A stretch of DNA of 9,161 nucleotides from Campylobacter sp. (GCA_017940085.1 JAGAZK010000151.1:1-9161), one strand, 5' to 3'; numbered from the stretch's first letter, positions 1 to 5,701 are shown. Notes: generated from the letters alone by a model not told the origin. A program made the numbers and translations.

Positions 1-3
1 ATA

Positions 4-498
4 ATGAAAAAAGCTTTTAGTTTAATTTTTGCTATATTATTTTTGTTGTTGATTATGACGCTTGGTTTGCTCTCGCTAAATATCTTATCACTTGGTGCTA
101 AAGAAACTCAAGACAAATATCTACAAGATCAAGCAGAATTGTTTGCTCAAGGTGCCGAAGAATACGCTATTTTGGCGATTAGAGATCATAATTATTCTAC
201 AAATTGTTTAAATAGCGTAGTTATAAATTATCCAGTTTGGGAAGCTACCACAAATGGAGAATGTAATCAAGCCACTTCTGGATGTCAATTTAGAGCTCAA
301 ATAGACATACAATATATCGGTTTGAAAGATAGCGGAAGCGATATATACAATAACTGCACGACTAATTTTATCTCAAGCAATGTAGGTCGCCCAAATAAAA
401 TAACAGCTGTTGTATTAAATACTACTGTGAAATCGAATTTGGCACTTTTTGGTGGAGAGCAAGTTATTTACACCCATAAGACCACACAAATACCATAA
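4..498 (+). CDS. Prepilin-like single-pass membrane protein of unknown function
   Basis: I do not recognise this 164-residue protein as a named family. It begins with two lysines, then Ala4-Phe5, then an uninterrupted hydrophobic stretch to about residue 31. This is the layout of a type IV prepilin or pseudopilin, with possible cleavage after Ala4, but the mature protein would lack the usual glutamate at position +5. GspK- and PilX-type minor pilins can also lack it. Residues 33-60 are helix-like and charged, followed by a polar region with four cysteines (68, 87, 94, 118) that could form two disulfides outside the cytoplasm. The start lies 3 bases from the window edge, so its ribosome site is out of view. 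It is followed after 10 bases by hpf and is probably cotranscribed with it. A role in the transformation or type II secretion-like (Cts) apparatus is possible but inferred. A plain N-terminally anchored periplasmic protein is the alternative. Confidence 0.6.
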   Translation: MKKAFSLIFAILFLLLIMTLGLLSLNILSLGAKETQDKYLQDQAELFAQGAEEYAILAIRDHNYSTNCLNSVVINYPVWEATTNGECNQATSGCQFRAQIDIQYIGLKDSGSDIYNNCTTNFISSNVGRPNKITAVVLNTTVKSNLALFGGEQVIYTHKTTQIP

Positions 499-508
499 GG
501 AGAATTAA

Positions 509-1036
509 ATGAATATAAGTATAGTCGGCAAACAATTTGAGCTTACAGATTCTATTAAAGGCTACATTGATAATGCTGTAGATGGGCTATTAAAATACGG
601 ACTTGATATAATTTCAGTTCGTGTGGCAATTTCAGCTGATGAAAAACATGGCAAAAAAGGTTTTGATGTTGATTTTGTGATAAATTTAGCCGGAAAAGAC
701 ACTATAGTTATCAGACACAAAGACAAAGATCTTTATGCTGCGATTGATTTAGCTATGGATAGAGCGAGCAAAGTTTTACGCCGCACACATGATAAAATGA
801 CTACACACAAAAATAAAGATGATGAAAAAGAAGTAGCGACTTTAGGCAAACTTGTAGGCGAAGAAATAGTCGATGAGATTGTCCCAACTGAGCTTGAACT
901 TTATAAACCACTTGAAATAGAAGAAGCACTAGAAAAACTCAAATCTAGCGGTGCTCAATTTTATGTATTTAATGATATTGATGCCAAAATGCGTGTAATT
1001 TACAAACGCAATGACGGCAAATACGGACTTTATTAA
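509..1036 (+). CDS. hpf: Ribosome hibernation promoting factor, long form
   Basis: This 175-residue protein binds the 30S subunit near the decoding centre and promotes inactive 100S ribosome dimers in stationary phase or stress. Residues 1-100 form the HPF/RaiA domain: MNISIVGKQFELTDSI at the start, a basic patch around 90-105, and the segment DLYAAIDLAMDRASKVLRR at 74-92. A charged linker (about 101-127) joins the C-terminal dimerisation domain (about 128-175), recognised from KPLEIEEAL, FYVFNDI and the terminal RNDGKYGLY. This two-domain build identifies the long form, which makes ribosome dimers without a separate RMF. The start is well supported: AAGGAG at 497-502 lies 6 bases before the ATG and overlaps the stop of the pilin-like gene. 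Two terminators follow the gene. No operator could be seen. Confidence 0.95.
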   Translation: MNISIVGKQFELTDSIKGYIDNAVDGLLKYGLDIISVRVAISADEKHGKKGFDVDFVINLAGKDTIVIRHKDKDLYAAIDLAMDRASKVLRRTHDKMTTHKNKDDEKEVATLGKLVGEEIVDEIVPTELELYKPLEIEEALEKLKSSGAQFYVFNDIDAKMRVIYKRNDGKYGLY

Positions 1037-1068
1037 TAAATTTGCTCTATTTTTATAGAGCAAATTTA
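1037..1068 (+). terminator. Perfect 14-bp hairpin just after hpf
   Basis: The arms 1037-1050 and 1055-1068 are exact reverse complements around the loop TTTT, and the stem begins one base after the hpf stop codon. The GC content sits in a GCTCT/AGAGC core. There is no long T run directly after it, so it may act with the next hairpin as a tandem terminator or protect the 3' end of the mRNA. Confidence 0.7.
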
Positions 1069-1091
1069 ATCCAGCACACAAATTTATTTGT

Positions 1092-1129
1092 AATTTGCTC
1101 TTTGGTTGAGTAAATTTATTATTTTTTTT
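1092..1129 (+). terminator. Second hpf terminator with T8 tract
   Basis: The arms 1092-1100 and 1108-1116 pair over 9 positions, including one G-U, around a 7-base loop. Five bases later comes an unbroken run of eight T (1122-1129). This is the classic layout of an intrinsic terminator reading rightward, and it is the best-formed one in the window. Confidence 0.65.
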
Positions 1130-1176
1130 GCGTTAAAAGTTATAAATCTTTAGCAAATAAAATAAGCACAATCTTG

Positions 1177-1192
1177 ATATTTGATTAAATTT
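1177..1192 (+). repeat. 16-base repeat, copy 1 (one mismatch)
   Basis: This copy matches the core AAATTTGATTAAATTT at 15 of 16 positions, with T instead of A at its second base. It is the outlying member of a group of four copies in the window. Confidence 0.55.
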
Positions 1193-1219
1193 ATAAAGCA
1201 TTTTAGAAAGCAAAAGTGC

Positions 1220-1304
1220 GTGTAAATTTGTATTTTGTGGTGTATTTTAAATCTACAAAATAAGCAAATTTGAGCTAAATAGTCAAATTTAATCAAATTT
1301 ACAC
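1220..1304. other. Nested inverted repeats, possible three-stem RNA or DNA fold
   Basis: There are three mutually compatible inverted repeats. The outer arms 1220-1230 and 1294-1304 (GTGTAAATTTG and its complement) match over 11 bp. Inside them, 1231-1240 pairs with 1253-1262 (10 bp with one G-T), and 1266-1273 pairs with 1283-1290 (8 bp). Together they would make a three-way junction. AAATTT is self-complementary and frequent here, so part of this pairing is expected by chance. The outer stem and first inner stem are the more informative parts. No promoter for such an RNA is clear. Confidence 0.3.
1285..1300 (-). repeat. 16-base repeat, copy 2 (inverted)
   Basis: The + strand reads AAATTTAATCAAATTT, the exact reverse complement of the core found at 1360-1375 and 4218-4233. 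It overlaps the right arm of the outer inverted repeat at 1220-1304. Confidence 0.65.
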
Positions 1305-1359
1305 AATTATGCAAATAATAAATTTAACTTACAAGCTCAAAATTTACTAAATTTAGTCT

Positions 1360-1375
1360 AAATTTGATTAAATTT
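1360..1375 (+). repeat. 16-base repeat, copy 3, at the pepD 3' end
   Basis: This is an exact copy of AAATTTGATTAAATTT. The match with the copy at 4218-4233 extends to a 25-base block (1358-1382 against 4216-4240) with one difference, at 1377/4235. Both copies overlap the 3' end of a leftward gene. Confidence 0.7.
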
Positions 1376-1382
1376 AATCAAA
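1363..1382 (-). terminator. 20-bp perfect palindrome over the pepD stop codon
   Basis: TTTGATTAAATTTAATCAAA is an exact palindrome and includes the pepD TGA at 1380-1378. Beside it, 1346-1357 is a second perfect palindrome (ACTAAATTTAGT). In the pepD mRNA the larger one can fold into an 8-bp stem with a 4-base loop. It is almost pure A/T and lacks a strong following U tract, so terminator function is inferred from position. A protein-binding site is an alternative. Confidence 0.4.
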
Positions 1383-2649
1383 AATTCAAATCTTTAATAA
1401 TATTTTCCACAATTTGGCTAATTTTTTCTATTGAAGCGATTTCGCATTTTTCGTGAATACTATGCGGAGAATAAATATTTGGACCAATCGAGCAAGCTCC
1501 CAAAGATGAGTTTTTGGCACACAAAACACCGCATTCAAGCCCAGCGTGGATAGTTTTGATTTGGGCATTTGGATTTAATTCTCGCATTTTTTCTAGCACA
1601 AATATGGCAAAATCGCTTTTTACAGGCTCCCATGCTAGAGCTCTTTGAGAAGAGCTAAATTTAGCTTTGGTTGCTAAAGACAATGTTTTGGTTTGGAGTT
1701 TGAGTTTTTCAAGCCCTTCTTGATCCATAGCTCTTGCATACATTGTGATTTGGACTTTTTGATTATCTTGCGAAACTATGGCTAAATTTATGCTTTCTTT
1801 GACCATATTAAATTCTTCATCATAGCTTCTAATTCCTTGTGAAAATGCGTTTATAAAGTTTAGAATATTTTTTGAGTTTTTTATAATTTTGACTTTTTGT
1901 GTGCCTAGATTTACTACTTTTACAAATTTGTTTGGTTTTAGCTCTTTTTTGCTTACAACCAATGCTTTTGCTGCAGTTGGTATGGAATTATCGCGTTCTC
2001 CGCCACTTATATTTATGATTTTGCATTTATTTTCAGCCATAAATTCACACAAAACTTTAATAGCATTTGGTATATTTTTGATGATTTCTATACCACTATG
2101 ACCGCCACGAAGTCCGCTAACACTGATTTTATAGACATTTGCGGTTTGGATTTTGGTTTGGATTTCAAACTCGGTTTTGTAAATTTCTCCACCAGCACAG
2201 CCAATAATTACTTCATTTTCATCTTCGCTATCAAGATTTAGCAAATTTGGACTTTTGATTTTGCCTTTGAAATTATTTGCTCCGATAAGTCCAACTTCTT
2301 CGTCATTTGTCCAAAGAATCTCTAAATCATCAAATTTATCCATCATATCCATACAAATTGCTACGCCGATACCATTATCAGCTCCTAAGGACGAATTTTT
2401 GGCTTTTATAAATCCTTTTTCATAAAATATTTCTAAATTTGGTGCAGATCCCACGCAAACCATATCATAATGAGCTTGTAAGCAAATTTTTGGATCACCT
2501 TTGTAAGCGTGAATATTGCCAAATTTATCCACATTTACTTTGTAATTTTGGCTTTTGGCAAACTCAATTAAAAAATCTTTTAATTTTGTAGTTTCCAAAG
2601 AACAATGCGGAATGGCACAGATTTTGCTGAAGTATTCTAAGATTTGCAT
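1378..2649 (-). CDS. pepD: M20-family cytosolic dipeptidase (PepD-like)
   Basis: This is a metal-dependent peptidase of the PepD/aminoacyl-histidine dipeptidase group, which cleaves dipeptides in the cytoplasm to recycle amino acids. Numbering from the chosen start, the two-metal site is visible: H60 and D62 in LQAHYDM, D91 in SLGADNG, E117-E118 in NDEEVG, D140 in LNLDSEDENE, and H396 in SPHSIHE. The segment GLRGGHSG at 179-186 opens the lid/dimerisation domain. I start at the ATG at 2649, giving 423 residues, because AGGAG (2660-2656 on this strand) lies 6 bases upstream. An in-frame TTG eight codons earlier has no such support. The protein is shorter than typical PepD (about 485 residues), but every metal ligand is present, so this looks like a compact version and not a truncation. 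It is transcribed alone and leftward, divergent from the small lipoprotein. Substrate range cannot be read from the sequence. Confidence 0.9.
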   Translation of the reverse strand: MQILEYFSKICAIPHCSLETTKLKDFLIEFAKSQNYKVNVDKFGNIHAYKGDPKICLQAHYDMVCVGSAPNLEIFYEKGFIKAKNSSLGADNGIGVAICMDMMDKFDDLEILWTNDEEVGLIGANNFKGKIKSPNLLNLDSEDENEVIIGCAGGEIYKTEFEIQTKIQTANVYKISVSGLRGGHSGIEIIKNIPNAIKVLCEFMAENKCKIINISGGERDNSIPTAAKALVVSKKELKPNKFVKVVNLGTQKVKIIKNSKNILNFINAFSQGIRSYDEEFNMVKESINLAIVSQDNQKVQITMYARAMDQEGLEKLKLQTKTLSLATKAKFSSSQRALAWEPVKSDFAIFVLEKMRELNPNAQIKTIHAGLECGVLCAKNSSLGACSIGPNIYSPHSIHEKCEIASIEKISQIVENIIKDLNF

Positions 2650-2673
2650 AATTTGCTCCTGATTTTTACGCAA

Positions 2674-2679
2674 ATTATA
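2674..2679 (-). promoter_or_regulatory. -10 box of the pepD promoter
   Basis: The minus strand reads TATAAT here, preceded by T-rich DNA and with no clear -35 box, as is usual in Campylobacter. It lies 24 bases ahead of the chosen pepD ATG, leaving room for a short leader carrying the AGGAG site. Confidence 0.6.
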
Positions 2680-2681
2680 GT
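2676..2681 (+). promoter_or_regulatory. Possible -10 box for the lipoprotein-cmoB unit
   Basis: TATAGT on the + strand overlaps the pepD -10 box on the other strand. TAAAAT at 2684-2689 is an alternative but would leave almost no leader before the ATG at 2699. If the first box is used, the two promoters share the same bases and would compete for polymerase. Confidence 0.35.
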
Positions 2682-2698
2682 ATTAAAATGATAAGATT

Positions 2699-2908
2699 AT
2701 GGTTATGAAACAAATTTTATTCGTAATTTTTTTGGTATTGTTGCAGGGTTGTTATTTTAATGAGCGGGGCGTTTCAAATCGCTATTATGACGGCTGCAAG
2801 GAATATTACGATGTAGCTGGAGTTTATCACAAAAAATGCCACGAAAATATAATGGACTACAAAGACATAACAGATGGTGCAAAAAAACTTAACCCATTTA
2901 ATAAATGA
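2699..2908 (+). CDS. Small lipoprotein of unknown function
   Basis: This encodes 69 residues with a complete lipoprotein signal: Lys4, a hydrophobic core from 6 to 15, and the lipobox LQGC with lipidated Cys18. The mature part is about 52 residues, rich in Tyr, Lys and Asp, with further cysteines at 33 and 47 that could form a disulfide. A neutral residue follows the lipidated Cys. I cannot assign a function or a named family. Start choice is uncertain: the ATGs at 2699 and 2705 are in frame and both have only a weak AAG upstream. Either keeps the signal peptide. Its last 35 bases overlap the start of cmoB in another frame, so the two are translationally linked and probably share a promoter. 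Confidence 0.75.
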   Translation: MVMKQILFVIFLVLLQGCYFNERGVSNRYYDGCKEYYDVAGVYHKKCHENIMDYKDITDGAKKLNPFNK

Positions 2909-3716
2909 TTTGCCAAATTTGTCAAGCCAAACAAATATCGGCGATGTGATTGAGATTAAATTTGATAAAAATATTGATGAAAAAGTGTTGCAAATCGCTT
3001 TGTCTTTGAAGCCTTGGCGAAAAGGACCATTTAAATTAAATGAGCTTTTTATCGATAGCGAGTGGAGAAGCGATATTAAATTTAATATCCTAAAGCCACA
3101 TTTAAATTTAAATGGCAAAATTGTAGCTGATGTGGGTTGTAATAATGGATATTATATGTTTAGAATGAGTAAGCTTAATCCGCAAAAAATTATCGGCTTT
3201 GATCCGAGTGAGCATTATTTTAATCAATTTAAATTTATTAACCATTTTGCTAAATTTAATATCAAATTTGAGCTAAAAGGTGTGGAAAATTTGCCAAATT
3301 ATGAGTGTAAATTTGATACGATTTTTTGTCTTGGTGTGATTTATCACAGAAGTGATCCTATAAAAATGCTCAAAGATCTCAAACAAAGTCTAAATGTTGG
3401 TGGAGAAGTATTTTTAGATACTATGTTTATTGATAGAGATGATGAATTTGTTCTAAGTCCAAAAAATACATATTCTAAAATACCAAATATTTATTTTGTC
3501 CCAAGCATTAAGGCTCTAAAAAATTGGTGCGAGAGAGCTAAATTTAAAGATTTTGAGATTTTGACGATTAAAAAAACTGATTTGAGTGAGCAAAGAAAAA
3601 CTAGTTGGATAGATGGACAAAGTTTGGGTGATTTTTTAGATCCAAATAATCCAAATTTGACTATTGAGGGATACGATGCTCCCAAACGAATTTATATAAG
3701 GTTGAAAAATGGCTGA
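2874..3716 (+). CDS. cmoB: tRNA uridine-34 carboxymethyltransferase CmoB
   Basis: CmoB transfers a carboxymethyl group from carboxy-S-adenosylmethionine to 5-hydroxyuridine at tRNA position 34, giving uridine-5-oxyacetic acid and widening wobble decoding. The 280-residue protein has the family hallmarks: LKPWRKGPF at 45-53, the SAM-type motif VADVGCNNGYYMFRM at 84-98, LGVIYHRSDP at 153-162, IYFVPSIKALKNW at 206-218, and IEGYDAPKR at 264-272. Residues equivalent to E. coli Lys91, Tyr200 and Arg315, which hold the carboxyl group, are present as K50, Y157 and R272. This points to the carboxymethyl donor and not plain SAM. An in-frame stop at 2868 fixes the ATG at 2874 as the earliest start, with weak AAAG upstream. 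It overlaps the lipoprotein gene by 35 bases and the hotdog gene by 8. The partner cmoA, which makes the donor, is not in view. Confidence 0.93.
   Translation: MVQKNLTHLINDLPNLSSQTNIGDVIEIKFDKNIDEKVLQIALSLKPWRKGPFKLNELFIDSEWRSDIKFNILKPHLNLNGKIVADVGCNNGYYMFRMSKLNPQKIIGFDPSEHYFNQFKFINHFAKFNIKFELKGVENLPNYECKFDTIFCLGVIYHRSDPIKMLKDLKQSLNVGGEVFLDTMFIDRDDEFVLSPKNTYSKIPNIYFVPSIKALKNWCERAKFKDFEILTIKKTDLSEQRKTSWIDGQSLGDFLDPNNPNLTIEGYDAPKRIYIRLKNG
3545..3570 (+). promoter_or_regulatory. Candidate sigma-28 (FliA) promoter inside cmoB
   Basis: TAAAGATT (3545-3552), a 10-base spacer, then GACGATTA (3563-3570) resembles the flagellar consensus TAAAGTTT-N11-GCCGATAA with three base differences and a spacer one base short. 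It lies about 135 bases ahead of the hotdog gene, whose C. jejuni counterpart Cj0977 is reported to be sigma-28 dependent. It is inside the cmoB reading frame and could be chance. Confidence 0.3.
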
Positions 3717-4206
3717 AAACGAAGAAGAAGTATTAAGTAGCGATAATGTCCAATTATTTGATGATATGATCAAATTTCCAAATACTTTAAACTCTGTCTA
3801 TACTGGGTATATTACAGATCTTAAAGAAAATTATGCCCAAACTAGATTTACAGCTTCTAACGATATGACAGTAGATGAAGAAGGATTGATTTTTAATTCT
3901 TTTATTCAAATAGCTGCAAATCACGCTGCAATTTTGTCAATAAATAAAGAATTTTTAGTAACTGTCGGTGCTAAAGTAAATTTTTTAGCTCCCGCTAAAA
4001 CTGGCGATATAATTGATTTTGAAGCTAAGGCATTTTTTAGTGAGTCTAAAAAACGAGAAGTCAAAGTAATAGGTATGATTGATGAGATTAAGGTGTTTGA
4101 GGGCACTTTTTATGTTGTTGTTTTAGAAGAGCATATTTTTACAATGCAACAAAAAGAGCTTGAAAAACAATCAAAAATGCAAAAAATAAATACCGAAAAA
4201 TCTTAG
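3709..4206 (+). CDS. Hotdog-fold protein, Cj0977-like
   Basis: This 165-residue protein has a single hotdog domain, about residues 28-143, with acidic N-terminal and Lys/Gln-rich C-terminal tails. The core runs VDEEGLIFNSFIQIAANHAA (55-74), then VGAKVNFLAPAKTGDIIDFEA (86-106) and IKVFEGTFYVVVLEEHIF (127-144), as in PaaI/FapR-type domains that bind acyl-CoA. Where thioesterases of this type carry a catalytic Asp in the central helix there is Asn71, as in FapR, so binding is likelier than hydrolysis. The arrangement directly after cmoB matches C. jejuni Cj0976-Cj0977; Cj0977 is known as a flagella-coregulated virulence protein. AAGG at 3698-3701 sits 7 bases before the ATG, and the gene overlaps cmoB by 8 bases. 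Orthology is judged from synteny and remembered sequence and was not tested. A true thioesterase using other residues remains possible. Confidence 0.8.
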   Translation: MAENEEEVLSSDNVQLFDDMIKFPNTLNSVYTGYITDLKENYAQTRFTASNDMTVDEEGLIFNSFIQIAANHAAILSINKEFLVTVGAKVNFLAPAKTGDIIDFEAKAFFSESKKREVKVIGMIDEIKVFEGTFYVVVLEEHIFTMQQKELEKQSKMQKINTEKS

Positions 4207-4209
4207 TAA

Positions 4210-4241
4210 ATTTGACTAAATTTGATTAAATTTAGTCAAAT
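4210..4241. terminator. 14-bp hairpin between convergent genes
   Basis: The arms 4210-4223 and 4228-4241 are perfect reverse complements around GATT. The structure starts 3 bases after the hotdog stop codon and covers the stop codon of the leftward hydrolase, so it can serve transcripts from both sides. The stem is 12 A/T and 2 G/C pairs with no strong T tract on either side, so efficiency as an intrinsic terminator is uncertain. Confidence 0.5.
4218..4233 (+). repeat. 16-base repeat, copy 4, at the hydrolase 3' end
   Basis: This is an exact copy of AAATTTGATTAAATTT, part of the 25-base block shared with the pepD 3' end. Here it forms the loop side and part of both arms of the convergent hairpin. 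Confidence 0.7.
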
Positions 4242-4825
4242 AAATTTAAAAAATATTTTAAATTTGTTCTTTCTTTATCCAAATTTGTAGCAAATCCGTG
4301 TCCCGGAAAAAGCTCAAAATTTGGATATTTTAGCACTTTTTGGATACTTTGTTTCATCAAATTTGGATCTGAGAGATCAAAATCACTTCTCCCAATACTG
4401 CCACTAAATATAAAATCCCCGCTAAACATTATATTATCAATTTCTATCATAGAAGTCCCGGGTGTATGACCGGGAAAATGATGAAATAAAATCTCCCAAT
4501 CTTTAATGATAATTTTTTCTTTATCACCGACTAAAAAATCAGGCTCAAAAGGTGTATTTAGCATACCAAATTGATTTGATTTGACCAAAATTTCATCGCC
4601 TTTTGGCAAATATATTGGGATATTAAATTTCTCTTTTAGTTTTTTGGCATCAAAAATATGGTCAAAATGCCCGTGTGTGCATAAAATTGCAAGTGGATTT
4701 CGTGTATTTTGAATAACAAACTCAAAAGCTTCCATTCCTGGATCGATAATCAATTCTCCACAAGGTTTTTCTAAAATATAACAATTTGTTGCCAAATCAC
4801 CACAAGGTTTTGAGATTAGCTTCAT
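4232..4825 (-). CDS. Metallo-beta-lactamase-fold hydrolase (glyoxalase II-like)
   Basis: This 197-residue cytoplasmic hydrolase has the full metal set of the family: THGHFDH (H51, H53, D55, H56), H120 in FPGHTPGT, D137 in FSGDFIF and H176 in FPGHG. GRSDF at 145-149 is typical of the short YcbL-like glyoxalase II branch. These proteins hydrolyse thioesters such as S-lactoylglutathione in some species. Campylobacter is not known to rely on glutathione, so the substrate is open. It lacks the long C-terminal substrate domain of classic GloB, as expected at this length. AAGGT (4835-4831 on this strand) lies 5 bases before the ATG. It is divergent from nadE, as Cj0809c is from Cj0810 in C. jejuni, and convergent with the hotdog gene. 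Confidence 0.9.
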   Translation of the reverse strand: MKLISKPCGDLATNCYILEKPCGELIIDPGMEAFEFVIQNTRNPLAILCTHGHFDHIFDAKKLKEKFNIPIYLPKGDEILVKSNQFGMLNTPFEPDFLVGDKEKIIIKDWEILFHHFPGHTPGTSMIEIDNIMFSGDFIFSGSIGRSDFDLSDPNLMKQSIQKVLKYPNFELFPGHGFATNLDKERTNLKYFLNLFD

Positions 4826-4848
4826 TATTTACCTTTGAAATAAATGTA

Positions 4849-4857
4849 ATTTTAGCA
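4849..4857 (-). promoter_or_regulatory. Extended -10 box for the MBL hydrolase
   Basis: The minus strand reads TGCTAAAAT, an extended -10 element (TG-N-TAAAAT), 23 bases ahead of the ATG. No -35 box is evident. Confidence 0.45.
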
Positions 4858-4866
4858 TTTTTTAGT

Positions 4867-4872
4867 TATAAT
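4867..4872 (+). promoter_or_regulatory. -10 box of the nadE operon
   Basis: A perfect TATAAT lies 25 bases ahead of the nadE ATG. It is the only clear promoter before the six-gene run from nadE to thrC, so it is the likely main promoter for that run. Confidence 0.6.
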
Positions 4873-4897
4873 TTTGAACTTTTTTCTAAGGAAAATT

Positions 4898-5692
4898 ATG
4901 AATTTTGGCTTGATTGAAGACAAAATTTTATCATTTTTACAAAATTATCTAAAAAACTCAAATTTAAATGCTTTTAGTGTGGGAGTTAGTGGGGGAATTG
5001 ATAGTGCGGTTGTGGCTACGCTTTGTGCTAAAATCGCTCCAACTTACGCTCTTATAATGCCTACAAAATCATCTTCTAAGACAAATTTAGATGATGCATT
5101 AAATTTAGTCAAAAAATTAAATATTGAATATAAAACAATCTATCTTGATGATATTGTAGAAAATTTTATCCAAAAAACAAATGCTAACACTCAGCTTAGA
5201 ATCGGAAATATCATAGCTAGAAGCCGTATGATTATACTCTATGATCACTCAGCTCTTAACAAATCTCTTGTTGTTGGCACGACAAACAAAAGTGAGATTG
5301 TTTTAGGATATGGGACGATTTTTGGCGATTTAGCGTCTGCTCTAAATCCAGTTGCAAATCTTTTAAAAACTGACATTTTTGAGTTTGCTAAGTATTTGAA
5401 AATAGATAAAAATATTATAAACAAAACCCCAAGTGCTGATTTGTGGGAAGGTCAAAGCGATGAGGGTGATTTTGGATATTCGTATGAAAAAATCGATGAA
5501 GTTTTAAAATTTACTTGGGAATATTGTGGCAAAAAAAACGGCGTTTTAGATGATATTTTGGCTTTGTGCGATATTAAATTTAAACAGCTTTTAAAACAAA
5601 AATTTAATCCAAATTTGGTTGAATTTATTTCTACGAGAGCAAAAAATAATAAATTTAAATCCTTAGCAATTCCTGTTGCTGAGATTTATTAA
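4898..5692 (+). CDS. nadE: Ammonia-dependent NAD+ synthetase
   Basis: NadE catalyses the last step of NAD synthesis: it adenylates nicotinic acid adenine dinucleotide with ATP and amidates it with ammonia. From the chosen start the protein has 264 residues, the length of the ammonia-only form. It has no N-terminal nitrilase-like glutaminase domain. Visible motifs are the ATP pyrophosphatase loop SGGIDSA at 31-37, ARSRM at 107-111, VVGTTNKSE at 125-133, the YGTIFGD segment at 138-144, and KTPSADLWEGQSDE at 176-189. The ATG at 4898 is preceded by TAAGGA at 4887-4892. An in-frame TTG at 4874 is rejected because it overlaps the promoter region and lacks a ribosome site. It is the first gene of the rightward run, and the next gene starts 9 bases after its stop. 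Confidence 0.95.
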   Translation: MNFGLIEDKILSFLQNYLKNSNLNAFSVGVSGGIDSAVVATLCAKIAPTYALIMPTKSSSKTNLDDALNLVKKLNIEYKTIYLDDIVENFIQKTNANTQLRIGNIIARSRMIILYDHSALNKSLVVGTTNKSEIVLGYGTIFGDLASALNPVANLLKTDIFEFAKYLKIDKNIINKTPSADLWEGQSDEGDFGYSYEKIDEVLKFTWEYCGKKNGVLDDILALCDIKFKQLLKQKFNPNLVEFISTRAKNNKFKSLAIPVAEIY

Positions 5693-5701
5693 GGACAAAA
5701 G

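Larger units (their letters stand above)
1130..1377. other. Gene-free AT-rich region between convergent hpf and pepD
   Basis: I see no protein-coding frame with a ribosome site, no tRNA and no recognisable RNA family here. The region holds many AAATTT hexamers, three copies of a 16-base repeat (one inverted, one with a single mismatch), short palindromes near 1346-1357, and a set of inverted repeats at 1220-1304. It lies between the 3' ends of two genes, so it is not a promoter region for either. Confidence 0.8.

Noticed and set aside
1130..1377. A tRNA, CRISPR array or small gene in the 1130-1377 gap
   Set aside because: There are no tRNA arms or TTCRA loop, the repeats are irregularly spaced and in both orientations with no unique spacers, and no open frame has a ribosome site.
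1378..2649. pepD as a truncated pseudogene because it is shorter than E. coli PepD
   Set aside because: All metal ligands, the GGHSG segment and both ends are present with an open frame and good ribosome site.
2650..2673. TTG start eight codons upstream for pepD
   Set aside because: The region contains the AGGAG ribosome site for the ATG at 2649 and is next to the TATAAT box, so it is leader and not coding sequence.
2774..3118. A 114-codon minus-strand open frame opposite the lipoprotein and cmoB
   Set aside because: It runs antisense to two supported genes, shows no recognisable domain and has composition as expected for a complement of AT-rich coding DNA.
3655..3680. CGAT at 3674 as a sigma-28 -10 box nearer the hotdog gene
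   Set aside because: No TAAA-like -35 element occurs at suitable distance, and the bases encode the conserved GYDAPKR of CmoB.
4874..4897. TTG start eight codons upstream for nadE
   Set aside because: It lies right after the TATAAT box and spans the TAAGGA site belonging to the ATG at 4898.
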